64,000 nt of DNA from Rubrivivax sp. (GTDB lineage: Bacteria; Pseudomonadota; Gammaproteobacteria; Burkholderiales; Burkholderiaceae_C), in the NCBI GenBank assembly GCA_022842595.1, contig JALHPF010000018.1, positions 1 through 64,000 of the forward strand. Reading direction: 5' to 3'. Below, piece after piece: positions 57,522 through 64,000 of this stretch. The notes under the pieces were generated by a model, which saw only the letters and a list, made by a program, of their open reading frames with translations, ran no database searches and was not told where the DNA came from. The position numbers and the translations under genes were made by a program. The first letter of the stretch is position 1. The number at the start of each line of letters is the position of its first letter.

Positions 57522-58640
57522 ATGCAGTGGATTCGTCAGGTCAGTCTGGTCAGGCGGGTGGTGATCGGATTCACCGGTCTCGGGGCCATGTTTGCAGGCC
57601 TGGGTGGCACATCGGCGTGGCTGTTGTCGCAGCAGCCCGCCACCGCCGCCTTCGCCTGGCCCGTGGGTGCTGCGGCTGCCACCGGCCTGGGCCTGTCGTG
57701 GCTGGCCGGCTGGCTGATCCGCGCCAGCATCAAGGAATCGGTCGAGGACACGGTGCAGTGCGTCATCCGCATTGCCGGCGGCGACCTGGAAACGAAAATC
57801 GAATCGCCCGGCAAGGACGAGATTTCCTGGCTGCGCGGCGAACTCAACGGCATGCGCAAGAAGCTGCGCAAGGCCGTGCTCGAAGTGCGCCAGACGGTGG
57901 ACGGCGTGAACAGCGCCACGGCCGAGATCGCCGGCGGCAACCTCGACCTGTCCAACCGCACCGAAAGCCAGGCCAGCGCGCTGCAGCAGACCGCCGCGTC
58001 GATCCAGCAGCTCGCCGACACGGTGCGCAGCAACGCGCAGAGCACGGTGGAGGCGCGCACGGTCGTCGCCCAGTCCAGCGCCGTGGCCAGCCGCGGTGCG
58101 CAGACGATGCAGGAAGTGGTGGCGCGCATGGCCGAGATCAACGCGAGCTCGTCACGCATCACCGAGATCATCGGCGTCATCGACGGCATTGCCTTCCAGA
58201 CCAATATCCTGGCGCTGAATGCCGCGGTCGAGGCAGCCCGCGCCGGCGAACATGGTCGTGGTTTTGCCGTCGTCGCCAGCGAGGTTCGCAGCCTGGCGCA
58301 GCGCAGCTCGCTAGCCGCGCGCGAGATCAAGAACCTGATCGGCGACAGCAGCGCCAAGGTCGAGAGCGGCTCCTCTCTGGTGGGCGAGGCCGGCCGCACG
58401 ATGGAGGACATCGTGAAGACCGTGAGCCGCGTGTCCGAGCTGATCAGCACCATCGCCCAGGCCGGCGAATCGCAGAGCAACGACATCAGCCAGGTCAGCC
58501 AGGCCGTGGCGCAGATCGACGGCATGACGCAGCAGAACGCCGCTCTGGTCGAGGAACTGGCCGCTGCGGCGCAGTCGATGAAGGGCCAGTCTGAACGGCT
58601 CAGCAATTCGATGAGTTCGTTCCACGTGGTTCCGGGCTGA
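57522..58640 (+). CDS. Chemoreceptor without a periplasmic sensor domain, 372 aa
   Basis: Two closely spaced membrane helices (about 11-36 and 43-68) with only ~10 residues between them. They are followed directly by a HAMP-like segment and the methyl-accepting signalling domain with the conserved tip ([20 protein letters not shown]). With no ligand-binding domain it probably senses membrane or cytoplasmic state (energy taxis). I chose ATG 57522, with GGAGA 9 bases upstream, over longer frames. Its own terminator and candidate sigma-28 promoter suggest a monocistronic gene. Confidence 0.92.
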   Translation: MQWIRQVSLVRRVVIGFTGLGAMFAGLGGTSAWLLSQQPATAAFAWPVGAAAATGLGLSWLAGWLIRASIKESVEDTVQCVIRIAGGDLETKIESPGKDEISWLRGELNGMRKKLRKAVLEVRQTVDGVNSATAEIAGGNLDLSNRTESQASALQQTAASIQQLADTVRSNAQSTVEARTVVAQSSAVASRGAQTMQEVVARMAEINASSSRITEIIGVIDGIAFQTNILALNAAVEAARAGEHGRGFAVVASEVRSLAQRSSLAAREIKNLIGDSSAKVESGSSLVGEAGRTMEDIVKTVSRVSELISTIAQAGESQSNDISQVSQAVAQIDGMTQQNAALVEELAAAAQSMKGQSERLSNSMSSFHVVPG

Positions 58641-58648
58641 GTCCGGGT

Positions 58649-58670
58649 CGGGCCGACTGGGTTCGGCCCG
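58649..58670 (+). terminator. Hairpin terminator after the chemoreceptor gene
   Basis: Perfect 8-bp stem (CGGGCCGA / TCGGCCCG) with a 6-base loop, 8 bases after the stop. The T-run is poor (TTGCGGTCCTT). Confidence 0.6.
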
Positions 58671-58682
58671 TTGCGGTCCTTC

Positions 58683-58956
58683 ATTTCTTGCCTGCTTGGT
58701 CCCCTGCAAAGGCGGGCTGGGGCTGGCTGCGGCGCTTATCCTCGGCGGCCTTCGCTGCGCTCAGGCTGCCCTGCGGCCCAGGCCAGTGGCCTGGGCCTTC
58801 GCCAGGCACAAACAGTCCACTGGACTGTTTGTGTCCGGGCTCAGTGCATCGGTCCCGCGGCCCCATCGCGGAACTCGCTTCATTCGCTGCGCTCATTGCG
58901 CTCAATCACCCGCGATGAGTCAGAGGTTGAACCGCGCTGCGCGCGGGGGCCGCGGG
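58683..58956 (+). repeat. Dispersed repeat, copy 2, with an internal insert
   Basis: Matches copy 1 (1-208) in reverse orientation. Bases 58777-58850 are absent from copy 1; that insert contains nested hairpins including AAACAGTCC-ACT-GGACTGTTT. No open frame here resembles a protein. Confidence 0.8.
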
Positions 58957-58983
58957 CCCTGTGCTCCTCGGCGCCTCCCATGC

Positions 58984-59014
58984 GCGCCACAGCCAGCCCC
59001 AGCCCACCTTTGCA
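58984..59014 (-). repeat. Dispersed repeat, partial copy 3
   Basis: GCGCCACAGCCAGCCCCAGC and the bases after it match copy 1 and are an inverted match of 58705-58735. Copies 2 and 3 therefore face each other about 280 bases apart. The shared 16-mer CGACCGCAAAGGGCCG recurs at 59226-59241. Confidence 0.7.
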
Positions 59015-59067
59015 AATACCGTGCTTTGCGTTCCAGCGTGGCAAGCCGATACGTTGGCGGGCCGGGT

Positions 59068-59179
59068 GAGTCGGGTGGCCCCTGGAGCGAAGTAAAGGAG
59101 GAGACTTCGGCCGCCCATGAGCCGCAGGCTCATGGGCGGCCGAAGGCGGGGGACATGAGCGGAAGGGGTCACCCGGCTC
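59068..59179. repeat. Concentric hairpin element
   Basis: Perfect 19-bp stem 59105-59123 / 59127-59145 around a GCA loop, enclosed by an outer 15-bp stem (59068-59082 / 59165-59179, 13 of 15 paired) on the same centre. It lies in the 643-base gap 58641-59283 between convergent genes, which otherwise holds only the repeats listed. Confidence 0.85.
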
Positions 59180-59283
59180 GCCCAGCCCAAGGGACACAGC
59201 CAGCGTGTCGAAGGCTTCGAGCCAGCGACCGCAAAGGGCCGAAGGCAGACACCCGACAGACAAAGCGCGCAGCCCCGGGGCCA

Positions 59284-59913
59284 CTAAGTCTGCAGCAATC
59301 CCCAGTTCAGCGCCACCAGCGTCAGCTCGCTCTGGTTGGAAGCCTGCAGCTTCTGCTTGATGTTGTACAGGTGCGTGCCCACGGTGCTGGGTGAGAGGTT
59401 CAGGTTTTGCGCGATCTGGGCCACGCTCAGGCCCTTGGCGAGCTGCAGGAACACTGCGAACTCGCGTTCGCTCAGGGCATCGGCCGGGCTGGTTTCGCCA
59501 TGCACCTGGGCCAGCGCCAGCGCCTGCGCGGTGGATGCGTCGACATAGGCGCGGTGCTCGGCCACGGCCGTGACGGCGGCGATCAGCGCTTCGGGCGCGC
59601 TGCGCTTGGCCAGGTAGCCCAGGGCGCCGGCCTTCAGTACGCGGCGCGGGTGGGCAGTGTCCTCGTGCGCCGACAGCGCCAGGATGCGTGCCTTCGGGTC
59701 CTGCGCCAGCAGCCGGCGCACCGCCTCGAGGCCGCCCATGCCGGGCATCGACAAGTCCATCACGACGACGTCGGGCAGCACCCGCGGGTAGTCGCTGCAG
59801 GCCTGTTCGCCGCTGTCGCATTCGGCCACCACCTCGACCCTGGCATCGGCCAGCAGCATGCGAAAGCCCATGCGGACCAGCGCGTGGTCGTCGACCAGCA
59901 TGACGCGGATCAT
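59284..59913 (-). CDS. NarL/UhpA-type response regulator, 209 aa
   Basis: The receiver has Asp53 (VMDLSMPGMGG) and the C-terminal LuxR-type helix-turn-helix has LSEREFAVFLQLAKG and LSPSTVGTHLYNIKQKL. ATG 59913 overlaps the kinase stop by four bases. With the kinase it lies divergent from pqqA and may control PQQ genes or the methanol-oxidation system. Confidence 0.92.
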   Translation of the reverse strand: MIRVMLVDDHALVRMGFRMLLADARVEVVAECDSGEQACSDYPRVLPDVVVMDLSMPGMGGLEAVRRLLAQDPKARILALSAHEDTAHPRRVLKAGALGYLAKRSAPEALIAAVTAVAEHRAYVDASTAQALALAQVHGETSPADALSEREFAVFLQLAKGLSVAQIAQNLNLSPSTVGTHLYNIKQKLQASNQSELTLVALNWGLLQT

Positions 59914-61328
59914 GCAGACCCCTTGGCCGGCAGCGGCAGCGGCAACTGCAGCCGCAGCAGGGTGCCACCGGCCGCCCGAGCCAGCAGCTCGAAGCGGCCA
60001 CCCAGCGCCTGCGCGCGTTCGGCCATCCAGCGCACGCCGTGGTGGCCAGGGCTGGCCGCGGCGTTGCCGGCCGGCAGGCCACTGCCGTTGTCGGCCAGTT
60101 CCAGCATGAGCTCAGCCCCTTTCACCTGCACGTCCAGCTGCAGCCGCGTGGCCTGGCCATGGCGCAGCGCATTGCTCATGCCTTCCTGAGCCGCGCGGTA
60201 CACCGCCAGCGCGGTGTCGGGCGCCAGCGTGGCCTCGCCCAGGCCGGCCAGGTCCACCTGCAGTTCGACATCCACTTTCTGGCTGCGCCGTGTGCGCTCG
60301 GCCAGGTCGGCCAGGGCCTCGGCCAGGCCGAAGCGGTCCAGCACCAGCGGCGACAGCCGCGGGATCATGCCGTGCATGGCGTCGTAGAGCCGCGACGACT
60401 CGTCGGCGATCAGCCGCGCCGCGGCTTCGGCCTCGGCGTCGCGCCCTTGGGTGCGGCTGGCGATGGACAAGGCCATGCTGCGTATCGCGGTGACCGACTG
60501 GCCCAGCTCGTCGTGCAGTTCACGCGCGATGAGCTTGCGTTCGTCCTCGATGTGCTGTTCGATCCAGCGTGTGAGCTCGCGGCTGTCGGACAGCTGCATC
60601 TCGGCGCGCACGGCGCGGCGTTCGGTGTCGATGTGGCGCTGCAGTTCGCCCACCATGCGGTTGAAGGCCGCGCCGATGGCCCCGGCCTCGCGCCCGGGCA
60701 GGGCGGGCAGGGCGGTGCCGAAGCGGCCTTCCTCCACCTGGTTCAGCGCCGCCACGATGCTGGCAAAGGGCCGCACGGTGCGCCCCACCAGCAGGAACAC
60801 CCCCAGGTTCACCACCACCAGCAGCAGTGCCGCCACCTGCAGCAGCCAGAGCAGGTCGTCCCAGGCGTCGAGCACGGCGCGCGAGGCATTCGCGCGCACC
60901 AGCAGCTGGCCGTCAGGGAAGGCGATGGCGGTCTCGGCCAGCGGCGGCTGCACGATTTCGGTGAACCACGCCGGTGCGTCGCGCCCGGCCTTGTAGGGCG
61001 AGGGCGGCGAGGTGTAGAGCACGCGGCCCGCGCCGTCGAGCAGACTGATGTCGTTGCTGCGCACGCGCCCCATGCCCTGCAGGAAGCCGAGCAGGGCCGC
61101 CTGCCCCTGAGCGGCATAACGCCAGACCGTGCGGTCCAGCAGCTGCGCGGCCACACGGTTGGCAGCCACCACTTCCTCGCGCACCGAGTCGCGCGCATTG
61201 CGCACCTGCATCCACAGCATGGCGCACACGAACAGCAGCGTCAGCACGCCGACGATCAGGTTGATCTGCAACCTGAGGCTGGTGCTGGCGGGGCCGCGGT
61301 GGCGCAGGGAAGGGTGGGGTGAGCTCAC
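59910..61328 (-). CDS. Membrane sensor histidine kinase (HAMP, HisKA_3), 472 aa
   Basis: TM1 at about 20-42, a periplasmic domain to about 165 (TSPPSPYKAGRDAPAWFTEI), TM2 at about 167-190, HAMP, then HisKA_3 with His in IARELHDELGQSVTA, and a HATPase (NALRHGQATRL, LADNGSGLPAG). GTG 61328 is the start. It pairs with the regulator it overlaps. The input is unknown; in other methylotrophs kinases near pqq genes respond to methanol metabolism. Confidence 0.9.
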   Translation of the reverse strand: MSSPHPSLRHRGPASTSLRLQINLIVGVLTLLFVCAMLWMQVRNARDSVREEVVAANRVAAQLLDRTVWRYAAQGQAALLGFLQGMGRVRSNDISLLDGAGRVLYTSPPSPYKAGRDAPAWFTEIVQPPLAETAIAFPDGQLLVRANASRAVLDAWDDLLWLLQVAALLLVVVNLGVFLLVGRTVRPFASIVAALNQVEEGRFGTALPALPGREAGAIGAAFNRMVGELQRHIDTERRAVRAEMQLSDSRELTRWIEQHIEDERKLIARELHDELGQSVTAIRSMALSIASRTQGRDAEAEAAARLIADESSRLYDAMHGMIPRLSPLVLDRFGLAEALADLAERTRRSQKVDVELQVDLAGLGEATLAPDTALAVYRAAQEGMSNALRHGQATRLQLDVQVKGAELMLELADNGSGLPAGNAAASPGHHGVRWMAERAQALGGRFELLARAAGGTLLRLQLPLPLPAKGSA

Positions 61329-61362
61329 GGCTCGATGCTATCGGCGCCAGCCCTCGCCTGTG

Positions 61363-61393
61363 TTCATGAAATTCATGAAGCTGCATTCATGAA
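61363..61393. promoter_or_regulatory. Three TTCATGAA palindromes between kinase gene and pqqA
   Basis: Exact copies start at 61363, 61372 and 61386, about 35-65 bases upstream of the kinase start and 90-120 bases before pqqA. An 8-base palindrome repeated three times in 31 bases, in a divergent intergenic next to a response-regulator pair, reads as an operator array. Confidence 0.6.
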
Positions 61394-61442
61394 GTCCGGT
61401 CTGGTGGCTTGGGCCAGCCGGGCCGAACATCCGTTTCCAGCA

Positions 61443-61458
61443 GCAACGAGGTTGTTGC
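61443..61458 (+). promoter_or_regulatory. Small hairpin ahead of pqqA
   Basis: GCAAC-GAGGTT-GTTGC followed by GTTTTCTT, 25 bases before the pqqA ATG. It could act as a weak attenuator or message-stabilising stem. Confidence 0.3.
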
Positions 61459-61483
61459 GTTTTCTTCCACCCGGAGATTCACC

Positions 61484-61558
61484 ATGACCTGGCAAACCCC
61501 CACCGCAACCGACTTCCGTTTCGGCTTCGAGATCTCGCTGTACGTGTCCAACCGCTGA
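61484..61558 (+). CDS. pqqA: PQQ precursor peptide PqqA, 24 aa
   Basis: MTWQTPTATDFRFGFEISLY continues with VSNR. Glu16 and Tyr20, the residues that become the PQQ skeleton, have the required E-x3-Y spacing. CCGGAG lies 7 bases before the ATG. First gene of pqqABCDE; a 67-base gap separates it from pqqB. Confidence 0.97.
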   Translation: MTWQTPTATDFRFGFEISLYVSNR

Positions 61559-61625
61559 TGCGGCCTGCCGGCCCGGACCATCCTTGCGATGACCCTGGCC
61601 GGCACAGAACAACGCGAAGCCTGCC

Positions 61626-62546
61626 ATGCGCATCACGGTTCTGGGTTCTGCCGCCGGCGGCGGCTTCCCGCAGTGGAACTGCAATTGCCGCAATTGCGCC
61701 GGTGTTCGCAACGGCAGCGTGCGCGCCAAGCCGCGCACGCAGTCGTCCATCTTCGTGCGGCCCGACACCGGTGCCGACGGCATCCTCTTCAACGCCAGCC
61801 CCGACATCCTGGCGCAGATGCGAGCGGTGCCCGCACTGCAGCCGGCGCGGGCGCTGCGCGACACCGCGATCGCCGGCGTGGTGCTGATGGACGGGCAGGT
61901 CGACCATGTCACGGGCCTTTTCATGCTGCGTGAACGCGGCACGCCCTTGCCGCTGTGGTGTACCGACCCGGTGCAGGACGACCTGACCCAGGGCAACCCG
62001 GTGCTGCGTGTGCTGGGCCACTACTGTGGTGTCGAACGCCATGCCATCGCCCTGAACGGCAGTGCCTTCGAAGTGCCCGGCACCGGCCACCTGCGCCTGC
62101 ACGCGCTGCCGCTGGCCAGCAAGGCCGCGCCCTATTCACCCAACCGCGACCGGTCGGTGCCCGGCGACAACATCGGCATGAGCATCGTCGACCCCGCCAC
62201 TGGCGGGCGCGTGTTCTACGCGCCGGGCCTGGGCGAGATCACGCCCGAAGTCTTCGAGGCCATGGCCGCGGCCGACGTGGTGATGGTGGACGGCACCTTC
62301 TGGACCGACGACGAGATGGCGACGCAGGGCGTGGGCCGCCAGCGCGCGCGCGCCATCGGCCACCTGCCGCAAAGCGGCCCTGGCGGCATGCTCGAGTGGC
62401 TGGCGCGCCTGCCCACCGGCACGCGGCGGCTGCTGATCCACATCAACAACACCAACCCCATCCTCGACGAAGACTCGGCCGAACGGGCGCTGCTTGAAGC
62501 CGCCCGGGTGCAGGTCTGCGAAGACGGCATGGAGATCAAGGTCTGA
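61626..62546 (+). CDS. pqqB: PqqB, metallo-hydrolase of PQQ synthesis, 306 aa
   Basis: Metallo-beta-lactamase-like fold: [20 protein letters not shown] with its characteristic Cys pair, [31 protein letters not shown] and [11 protein letters not shown]. PqqB hydroxylates the Tyr-Glu derived intermediate. Length is normal for the family. Confidence 0.96.
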   Translation: MRITVLGSAAGGGFPQWNCNCRNCAGVRNGSVRAKPRTQSSIFVRPDTGADGILFNASPDILAQMRAVPALQPARALRDTAIAGVVLMDGQVDHVTGLFMLRERGTPLPLWCTDPVQDDLTQGNPVLRVLGHYCGVERHAIALNGSAFEVPGTGHLRLHALPLASKAAPYSPNRDRSVPGDNIGMSIVDPATGGRVFYAPGLGEITPEVFEAMAAADVVMVDGTFWTDDEMATQGVGRQRARAIGHLPQSGPGGMLEWLARLPTGTRRLLIHINNTNPILDEDSAERALLEAARVQVCEDGMEIKV

Positions 62547-62550
62547 AGCC

Positions 62551-63291
62551 ATGACGACCCTCAGCGCCTGGCCGCGCGACGAATTCGAAGCCCGGCTGCG
62601 TGAGCGCGGCAAGGCGTACCACATCCACCACCCGTTCAACCAGATGCTGAACCAGGGCCGCGCCACGCCCGAACAGGTGCGCGGCTGGGTGGCCAACCGC
62701 TGGGTCTACCAGATCGCCATCCCGATGAAGGACGGCGCGGTGCTGTCCAACTGCCCCGACCGCGAGGTGCGCCGCGGCTGGGTGCAGCGCATCCTGGACC
62801 ACGACGGCTTCGAGCTCGGCGGCATCCGCGACCCCGGCGGCCTGGAGGCCTGGCTGCGCTTGGCCGAGGCGGTGGGCCTTCAGCGCGACGAGGTCGAGGA
62901 CCAGCGCCATGTCGTGCCGGCGGTGCGCTTTGCGGTCGACGCCTATGTGAACTTCGCGCGCCGCCAGCCCTGGCAGGAGGCGGTGTGTTCGTCGCTGACC
63001 GAACTCTTCGCGCCCGAGATCCACAAGCAGCGCCTGGCCACCTGGCCCGAGCACTACCCCTGGATCGACCCCGAGGGCCTGCGCTACTTCCGCCAGCGCG
63101 TGAGCCAGGCGCGGCGCGATGTCGAACAGGGCCTGGCCATCACGCTGGCGCACTTCGACACGCCGGCGCTGCAGCAGCGCGCGCTGGACGTGCTGCAGTT
63201 CAAGCTGGACGTGCTGTGGGCGATGAACGATGCCATGGCCACGCGCTATGGCGTCACCCCAGTTAGTCCGGCCAGCGGGGCGGCAGCATGA
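62551..63291 (+). CDS. pqqC: Pyrroloquinoline-quinone synthase PqqC, 246 aa
   Basis: Cofactor-free oxidase closing and oxidising the PQQ ring. It has [56 protein letters not shown] and FQ/YPWID-type substrate-pocket segments of family members. It starts 4 bases after pqqB and overlaps pqqD (ATGA). Confidence 0.96.
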   Translation: MTTLSAWPRDEFEARLRERGKAYHIHHPFNQMLNQGRATPEQVRGWVANRWVYQIAIPMKDGAVLSNCPDREVRRGWVQRILDHDGFELGGIRDPGGLEAWLRLAEAVGLQRDEVEDQRHVVPAVRFAVDAYVNFARRQPWQEAVCSSLTELFAPEIHKQRLATWPEHYPWIDPEGLRYFRQRVSQARRDVEQGLAITLAHFDTPALQQRALDVLQFKLDVLWAMNDAMATRYGVTPVSPASGAAA

Positions 63292-63575
63292 CGCCCGGGA
63301 GCGTGCCGCGCATCGGCCCCGGCTTCCGGCTGCAATGGGAAGCGGCGCAGGACTGCCATGTGCTGCTGTACCCCGAAGGCATGGTGAAGCTCAACGGCAG
63401 CGCCGGGCACATCATGGCGCGCTGCGACGGCAAGAAGCGCATCGCCGAGATCGTGGCCGAGCTGGAAACCGCCTTCAACGCCAGCGGCCTGGAACGCGAC
63501 GTGATGGGCTTCATCGACATCGCCGCGGGCAAGCGCTGGCTCGTCGAAGCTGTGCCGCAGCCCTCGTCCCCATGA
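63288..63575 (+). CDS. pqqD: PqqD, PqqA peptide chaperone, 95 aa
   Basis: RiPP-recognition element that presents PqqA to Pqq[36 protein letters not shown]. Separate from pqqC (some genomes fuse them). Overlaps both neighbours by four bases. Confidence 0.95.
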   Translation: MTPGSVPRIGPGFRLQWEAAQDCHVLLYPEGMVKLNGSAGHIMARCDGKKRIAEIVAELETAFNASGLERDVMGFIDIAAGKRWLVEAVPQPSSP

Positions 63576-64000
63576 GCGAAAACACCCGACCCGGCCCGCC
63601 CCTGTGGCTGCTCGCCGAGCTGACCTACCGCTGCCCGCTGCACTGCGTGTTCTGCTACAACCCGATAGACTTTGCGCAGACCCAGGCCGCGCAGGAACTC
63701 GACACCGAAGGCTGGCTGCGCGCGCTGCGCCAGGGCCGCGAGCTCGGTGCCGTGCAATGCGGCTTTTCAGGCGGCGAACCGCTGGTGCGCGACGACCTGG
63801 AAGTGCTGGTCGCCGAGGCGCGCCGCCTGGGCTACTACACCAACCTGCTGACCAGCGGCGTGGGCCTGACGCCCGAACGCGCCGCAGCGCTGAAGGCCGC
63901 CGGGCTGGACCATGTGCAGCTGTCGTTCCAGGACAGCACGAAGGAGATGAACGACTTCCTGTCGCACACCAAGACCTTCGACCTGAAGAGCCGCGTGGCC
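63572..64000 (+). CDS. pqqE: Radical-SAM enzyme PqqE (cut by window end)
   Basis: The N-terminal 143 codons are present: the radical-SAM cluster motif CPLHCVFC within [54 protein letters not shown]. PqqE links Glu and Tyr of PqqA. ATG 63572 overlaps the pqqD stop (ATGA). The rest of the roughly 370-aa protein lies beyond the window. Confidence 0.96.
   Translation, partial: MSENTRPGPPLWLLAELTYRCPLHCVFCYNPIDFAQTQAAQELDTEGWLRALRQGRELGAVQCGFSGGEPLVRDDLEVLVAEARRLGYYTNLLTSGVGLTPERAAALKAAGLDHVQLSFQDSTKEMNDFLSHTKTFDLKSRVA

Overview
The window is about 70% G+C, and nearly every coding strand casts long antisense open-frame shadows. Gene content points to a methylotrophic betaproteobacterium of the Burkholderiales (Methylibium/Leptothrix/Rubrivivax type). 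It carries a near-complete tetrahydromethanopterin (H4MPT) and methylofuran C1-transfer island, a pqqABCDE operon that runs off the right edge, and the che and two-component gene style of that order. The species assignment is inference.

Layout. 1-282: copy of a dispersed repeat. 283-8099: chemotaxis genes transcribed leftward (cheZ-like, cheY, cheA, MCP, cheW, terminator, secreted Cache protein, second MCP). 8280-16137: a receiver-kinase and NarL-type regulator pair, followed by an EgtB-like protein with lost iron ligands, a two-subunit molybdenum hydroxylase without a FAD subunit, a DUF6352 protein and a ModA-like binding protein, mostly translationally coupled. 16138-16850: non-coding, with a 104-nt-arm imperfect inverted repeat. 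16851-21505: two secreted amidohydrolase-family genes holding three such domains. 21603-25737: type II NADH dehydrogenase, a DUF1328 membrane peptide, a divergent response-regulator/CHASE3-kinase pair and a BON lipoprotein. 25843-32613: a MoxR ATPase and CoxE-like VWA protein separated by an orf147-KaiC-GGDEF/kinase-Crp block.

32733-56735 is the C1 island. Right-facing genes encode a pterin dehydratase, beta-RFAP synthase, mtdB, orfY, mch, a RimK-like ligase, a CitG-like protein and fae. A folB-like aldolase and a sigma-54 activator follow. Next come a DmrB-like flavoprotein, a DHPS-related protein, DUF447 and mfnB, then leftward mfnE, mfnF and an ATP-grasp mfnD-like gene. A HisA-like gene, fhcBADC, a fae paralog and a pabB-pabC fusion complete it. 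Together they supply 4-aminobenzoate, H4MPT and methylofuran, and encode formaldehyde oxidation to formate: Fae, MtdB, Mch, Fhc. A close match to the -24/-12 consensus with an upstream palindrome precedes fhcB.

56732-64000: a HAD phosphatase, a chemoreceptor lacking a ligand-binding domain, a repeat-rich gap (58641-59283), a NarL-type two-component system, and pqqA-E, with three TTCATGAA boxes between the kinase and pqqA. No tRNA, rRNA, CRISPR array, transposase or integrase gene was seen.
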